Shown: one piece after another, positions 7,440-10,830 of the stretch
Layout of the letters: each line of letters starts with the position of its first letter
Numbering within the stretch: position 1 is the first letter of the stretch
Assembly (NCBI GenBank): GCA_003550305.1
Contig: QKYT01000146.1
Span: 31,693-42,522 of the forward strand
Direction: 5' to 3'
DNA length: 10,830 nucleotides
From: Glomus cerebriforme
Lineage: Eukaryota > Glomeromycota > Glomeromycetes > Glomerales > Glomeraceae
The notes under the pieces: generated by a model
The model's input: only the letters and a program-made list of their open reading frames with translations
Told to the model about the DNA's origin: nothing
The model's database searches: none
Position numbers and translations under genes: made by a program

Positions 7440-7670
7440 ATTTTTAGATTTTTATCATTCCATTTATTTATACGTTCAAAATCCATTTTTCACTATACAC
7501 GTTTTCAAATCCGTCTTTTGCAATATATTTATAATCGATAAGTCTATCATAAGTATCCACTCTAATATTTTTCCAAAGTATTTTGAATTAAAATTTTTTT
7601 GTGTTACATAACTTACATCAATAAAAAATATTTTTGTATATTTTCGATATATTAAATAATGAATTTGATA
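7440..7670 (-). pseudogene. Broken N-terminal kinase fragment
   Basis: Minus-strand translation matches the N-terminus of the kinases at 23-454 and 10076. CKLC (7606-7617) corresponds to the second CxxC. KKF-stop-FK follows, with TAA at 7588-7590 where the paralogues have Gln. About 20 residues are then missing. The match resumes with ILEW, then a one-base deletion in the EWIPYDRF region, then YIAKDGFENVY (KDGFEN at 7501-7518), EKW and NKWNDKN. The first CxxC is gone, and the ATP loop has lost two of its glycines. No C-lobe follows on this strand. Confidence 0.85.
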
Positions 7671-8117
7671 ATATAGTCGCTATTATAACTGATAAGCCGG
7701 AATAAGGGAATTTTTTATTATGCATTTGGATATGTATAAAAGACGTTGTGCAACCTTAGAATCATCAGCCTCGAATATTTAAAATAAAGAATATTAATAT
7801 TGAAAGTCATAAAATGGAATAAATTAAATAAATTAAAAGAAAAATTTTATCACAATAGGATTATTCATATTATTTTCAATTTCTTTGTATTTTTTTAAAA
7901 AATCTTATTATGATAGACAAATATCTTCGATCGAGAAAAATTTTGCGTATGATCAACACTTATGTAATCATATTTAAGTTATTTCATGTGAATGTTTCTA
8001 AGAGTGATTATCCCTAGTTTAACCAAAAAATTATTCATTAAAAAAAAAAAAAAAAAAAAGTATTTATATACAAAGCGATGGACGGGTTTAAACTTATCAT
8101 TTTTTAGAAAAAAAAAA
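7671..8117 (+). promoter_or_regulatory. Upstream region of the BTB gene
   Basis: A TATAAAAG box stands at 7735-7742, followed by a moderately mixed stretch and then AT-rich DNA. A run of 20 A occupies 8040-8059. A CATTTTTTAG sequence ends near 8107 and resembles a 3' splice site, so a 5' leader intron is possible. A second A run (8108-8118) leads directly into the ATG. Which TATA-like site is used is not determined. Confidence 0.4.
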
Positions 8118-9608
8118 ATGACTTCAAATTTTCATTCTAGACTTTCAAAAGATCTTTCCTCAATATTAAAAGATGCCGATGATTACAATGTTATTATTAA
8201 AGTTGGGAAATACCAAAATACGAAAGAATTTCGTGCACATTCAGTTATTTTACGTGCTCGTTCTCCTTATTTTAAAAATGATGATTGGATTACAAAAGAA
8301 AATAACTTGATCACGTTTAATAAACCAAATATTATTCCAACTGTTTTTGACATGGTTTTAAAGTAAGCACTTTTTTTTTTTTAATTAAAATAATATTATA
8401 ATATTTATATTTATTTATTTATTTTTCTTTATAACTAAAGATATATTTACACCGGTGAACTTGATTTGGCCAAACAATCGGGTGAAGATATTCTTGGATT
8501 ATTAATTGCATCTCATGAATTACTTATTGAAGAGTTATTCGAACACGTTCAAGATCATTTAATTGAAAAACAAACTAAATGGGTAGAAAAAAATATTGTT
8601 TTTGTTCTTAATAGTGTATTTAAATTGGAAGGTTGCGAGAAATTGCGAGATTATTGTTTGGAATCTATCTGTAACGATTTAAAATCATTTATTACTTCAA
8701 ACGCCTTTACATTATTAGACAAGGATGTCTTATTTAATTTATTTAAAAGGGAAGATTTTCAGATTGAAGAAATAATTGCTTGGGATTCTTTAATTAAATG
8801 GGGTATTAAACAAATACCTGAATTAGAGAATAAAGATGATCAAAAAGAATGGACAGATGAAAATTATGAAGAATTAAAAAATACGTTGAATGAATTTATT
8901 CCACTTATTAATTTTTTAGATATTACTTCTGAAGATTTTTATCATAAAATTCAACCTTATAAAACTATTATTCCAAATGATATATTTGATGAAATTATGA
9001 CATATTATTTAGTTGAACAACCTAAAACGTATAGTTTTATACAAATTGAATCAAAAATTATTAAACCAAAACTTGCAAATATAATTTCAAATTGGATTGA
9101 TAAAAAAAATCCTAAACTTATTCGTACTGAAAAAAAGGATCCATTATATAAATTTAATCTTATTTATCGTGGTAGTCGTGATGGAATTGATAATGATTCA
9201 TTTAAAAATAATTGTAAAGGTCATTATTCAAGTTTAGTTTTAATTAAAGTTCAACAATCAAATAAAATTTTTGGTGGTTATAGTTCTATTGGATTAAAAT
9301 CTATTGGTGATGATTTTTTAATTGATAGTCTTGGTTTTCAATGGTATAATTCATCTGATAATTTTATTTTTTCTTTTGAAGATGATCAAGATATGAGAAA
9401 TATGAAAATAAGTCGTGTTTTAAATAATTCTAAAGCTATATTAGAATATAATACTACTGGTTTTAATTTTGGTTGGGATTCATTATATATGGAAGGTAAA
9501 AATTTATGTATTTATAATTGGCGTGGTGATTATGAAAATAATTTACAAGTAGGTGCTACTTATACTATTGAAGAAATTGAAACTTTTATTGTAACTATAA
9601 ATCAATAA
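8118..9608 (+). CDS. BTB-BACK-TLDc domain protein, two exons
   Basis: Joining 8118-8362 and 8441-9608 gives 470 residues. The splice completes one Lys codon (AA|A) and yields VLKYIYTGELDL, typical of the end of a BTB domain. Domains: BTB at about 15-120 with the signature FRAHSVILRARSPYF (38-52); a BACK-like helical region at about 125-260; and TLDc at about 288-468 with YRGSRDG, KIFGGYSS, FIFSFEDD and a C-terminal EIETF. BTB proteins of this kind commonly act as Cullin-3 ubiquitin-ligase adaptors, and TLDc is linked to oxidative-stress resistance and V-ATPase binding; the role of this combination is not established. I chose the ATG at 8118 because the upstream in-frame stretch is low-complexity lysine-rich sequence translated from A runs. 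Between YF and WITK it seems a few residues shorter than relatives I recall. No breaks are seen, so the gene looks functional. Confidence 0.93.
8363..8440 (+). other. Intron of the BTB gene (78 bases, phase 2)
   Basis: GTAAGC begins the intron and CTAAAG ends it. The interior is AT-rich with a T run after the donor, and ATAACTAAAG near the end may double as the branch site. Its removal restores the BTB reading frame. Confidence 0.88.
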
Positions 9609-9653
9609 TTTTTATTTAAGATTTTTTATAAATCCTTTTTTACTGTAAATTGT

Positions 9654-9725
9654 AAAATTCGTTTAGTTAAAACAAATATTGGTTTTAAAATTATAATAAA
9701 TAAAATTTTATATTAAACGAATTTT
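9654..9725. terminator. Stem-loop enclosing a polyadenylation signal
   Basis: AAAATTCGTTTA (9654-9665) and TAAACGAATTTT (9714-9725) are perfectly complementary over 12 bases, extendable by a G-T and a T-A pair, with a 48-base loop. AATAAA (9695-9700) lies in the loop, about 87 bases after the BTB stop codon. This probably marks the 3' end of the BTB transcript. T runs of 10 or more follow at 9722-9793. The inverted repeat could also be a tiny element insertion. Confidence 0.5.
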
Positions 9726-9941
9726 TTTTTTTAATTTGAAATTGGTATAAATCAAGTAAGACTGGATTTTTTTTTTTTATTTTTTTTTTTTAGTAAAAAA
9801 AAATTGATAATAATATTTTATGACGTAATAAGATTTTAATAATTAGGATTTTCTTTCTTTGACTTAAATTGCGCAAAGTTGTTTTCTCCACGGGTTGATG
9901 ATCGGCGTCCTGAAATAGGGGGAAATTTACACAATTTGTTA

Positions 9942-9964
9942 CACGTGTTTCTGAAAATATAAAG
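9942..9964 (+). promoter_or_regulatory. Candidate promoter of the right-hand kinase
   Basis: A CACGTG site (9942-9947, within the palindrome ACACGTGT) is followed by TATAAAG (9958-9964), which lies 112 bases before the ATG. A perfect A7T7 palindrome (9970-9983) comes directly after. The CACGTG-then-TATA order is also seen at 669-716. Confidence 0.45.
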
Positions 9965-10010
9965 CGGAGAAAAAAATTTTTTTCCGGCTGTCATACTTTG
10001 ATATTTTATC

Positions 10011-10046
10011 ATTCAATAAAGTTTGTTAAATTTATTAAAGTAACTT
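10011..10046 (+). other. Relic of an upstream kinase start, ATG changed to ATA
   Basis: The bases 10011-10040 match the left kinase across its start codon (ATTCAATGAAG.. there). Here the codon is ATA (10016-10018), followed by AAGTTTGTTAAATTTATT, the same MKFVKFIK-coding stretch. After the match the frame runs into a stop before reaching the zinc-ribbon region. The kinase here must start later, at 10076. Confidence 0.8.
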
Positions 10047-10075
10047 TATTTATTAAATAAATAATTTATCTAATT

Positions 10076-10830
10076 ATGATGGGTATTTTTGGAAATTGTA
10101 AAGAATGTAAACAAGAAAATACTGGATATAAATGGTGTAACACATGTAACGCAAAACGATTTCAACAAAATTTTAAAAAATGGAGGAGTGGTAATGATGA
10201 TATTGACAAATTTATTCAACATACTCAACTATCAGCAAATTATTCTGAAAAAGTATTAGAGTGGATACCCTATGATAGATTTTATGATATTGAATATATT
10301 GCAAAAGGCGGGTTTGGCAAAGTGTATAGAGCAAATTGGATTGAGACTGATGGTTATATTCGTAGATGGAATCATAAAAATCAAAAATGGGAACGATATA
10401 ATCCTAATATGAAAGTAGCACTGAAAAGTTTATATAATTCAAAAAATATTACATCAGAATTTATCAATGAGGTATTTATTAATTTACCATTTAATTTTTG
10501 AAATTAATCATTAATTCGTCATTTATGAAATTTATGAAAGTTTTTTTTTTATAAATATAATTTTAGATTACGCTACATCATAAAATTATTGAATATTACA
10601 CAAATTATTATATTATTAGACTTCATGGAATAACTCAAGACCCAGAAACAAAAAATTATATGATGGTTTTGGAATATTCAGAAAATGGAAGTTTACGAAA
10701 TTATTTAGATAAAAATTATCAACAATCAAATTGGAAAACTAAATTTGTTGCTTTATGGAGTATTGTATGTGGACTTAATGCAATTCATGATAAAGAGTTA
10801 ATTCATCGAGATTTACATATTGGCAATATA
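10076..10830 (+). CDS. TKL-type protein kinase, two exons visible, runs off the right edge
   Basis: Joining 10076-10471 and 10567-10830 gives 220 residues with no break. In order: CKEC (8-11) and CNTC (21-24), a zinc-ribbon-like pair; LEWIPYDRF (61-69); glycine loop KGGFGKVY (77-84); VALK with Lys117; Glu132, probably the alpha-C glutamate, at the splice junction; then RLHGITQDPETKNYMMVLEY (the hinge) and the catalytic loop HRDLHIGN (212-219), with Asp214 as the expected catalytic base. Activation segment and C-lobe lie outside the window. All key residues visible so far are present, so an active kinase is likely; partners are unknown. Two adjacent ATGs (10076 and 10079) open the frame. Compared with the left kinase it lacks the first 16 or so residues because the older start has been lost. 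Confidence 0.9.
10472..10566 (+). other. Intron of the right-hand kinase (95 bases, phase 0)
   Basis: GAG|GTATTT opens the intron and TTTTAG|ATT closes it. The donor lies at the same codon as in the left kinase (AATGAG|GTATAA), so the intron position is shared between the two paralogues. Confidence 0.88.

Noticed and set aside
8040..8059. A20 run as evidence of a retroposed gene copy
   Set aside because: It lies upstream of the BTB gene on the coding strand, and the gene keeps its intron, so it was not retroposed.
7992..8117. N-terminal extension of the BTB protein upstream of 8118
   Set aside because: It consists largely of lysines from two A runs, starts at an arbitrary ATG, and adds nothing seen in BTB proteins.

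Overview
The window looks like nuclear DNA of an arbuscular mycorrhizal fungus, most likely Rhizophagus or a close relative in Glomeromycotina. The reasons are a very AT-rich background, short GT-AG introns of 68 to 95 bases, and two gene types that are hugely amplified in those genomes: BTB-BACK-TLDc proteins and TKL-type kinases with an N-terminal double CxxC motif. The species call is inference from recalled family knowledge; no database was searched.

Left part (1-1800): the first exon of a kinase on the minus strand (23-454), its upstream region with small inverted and tandem repeats, a noncoding block (621-1268) that recurs at 6737-7402, and a decayed hAT-type transposase on the minus strand (1275-1795).

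Middle (1800-5640): three GC-rich, exon-shaped copies of one short segment (2191-2260, 2375-2425, 2528-2600), then a decayed FAD-dependent amine oxidase on the minus strand (2890-3950) with a hairpin and an 18-base palindrome just beyond it. After about 900 bases of featureless AT-rich DNA come two almost identical 95-base units in tandem (5048-5285) that can fold into two hairpins each.

Right part (5990-10830): a broken kinase C-lobe (plus, 6008-6555), the second copy of the noncoding block, and a broken kinase N-terminus (minus, 7440-7670). Then come the one complete gene, a two-exon BTB-BACK-TLDc protein (8118-9608), and an apparently intact kinase running off the right edge (10076-10830).

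There are therefore four pieces of one kinase family in under 11 kb, two with intact reading frames and two dead, plus two other dead genes. The region reads as a gene-family nursery and graveyard rather than a co-operating gene cluster. I do not see a convincing new multi-gene system. The points most worth a second look are the tandem hairpin units, the triplicated exon-like segment, the oxidase relic, a changed glycine in the left kinase's ATP loop, and a lost upstream start codon in the right kinase.
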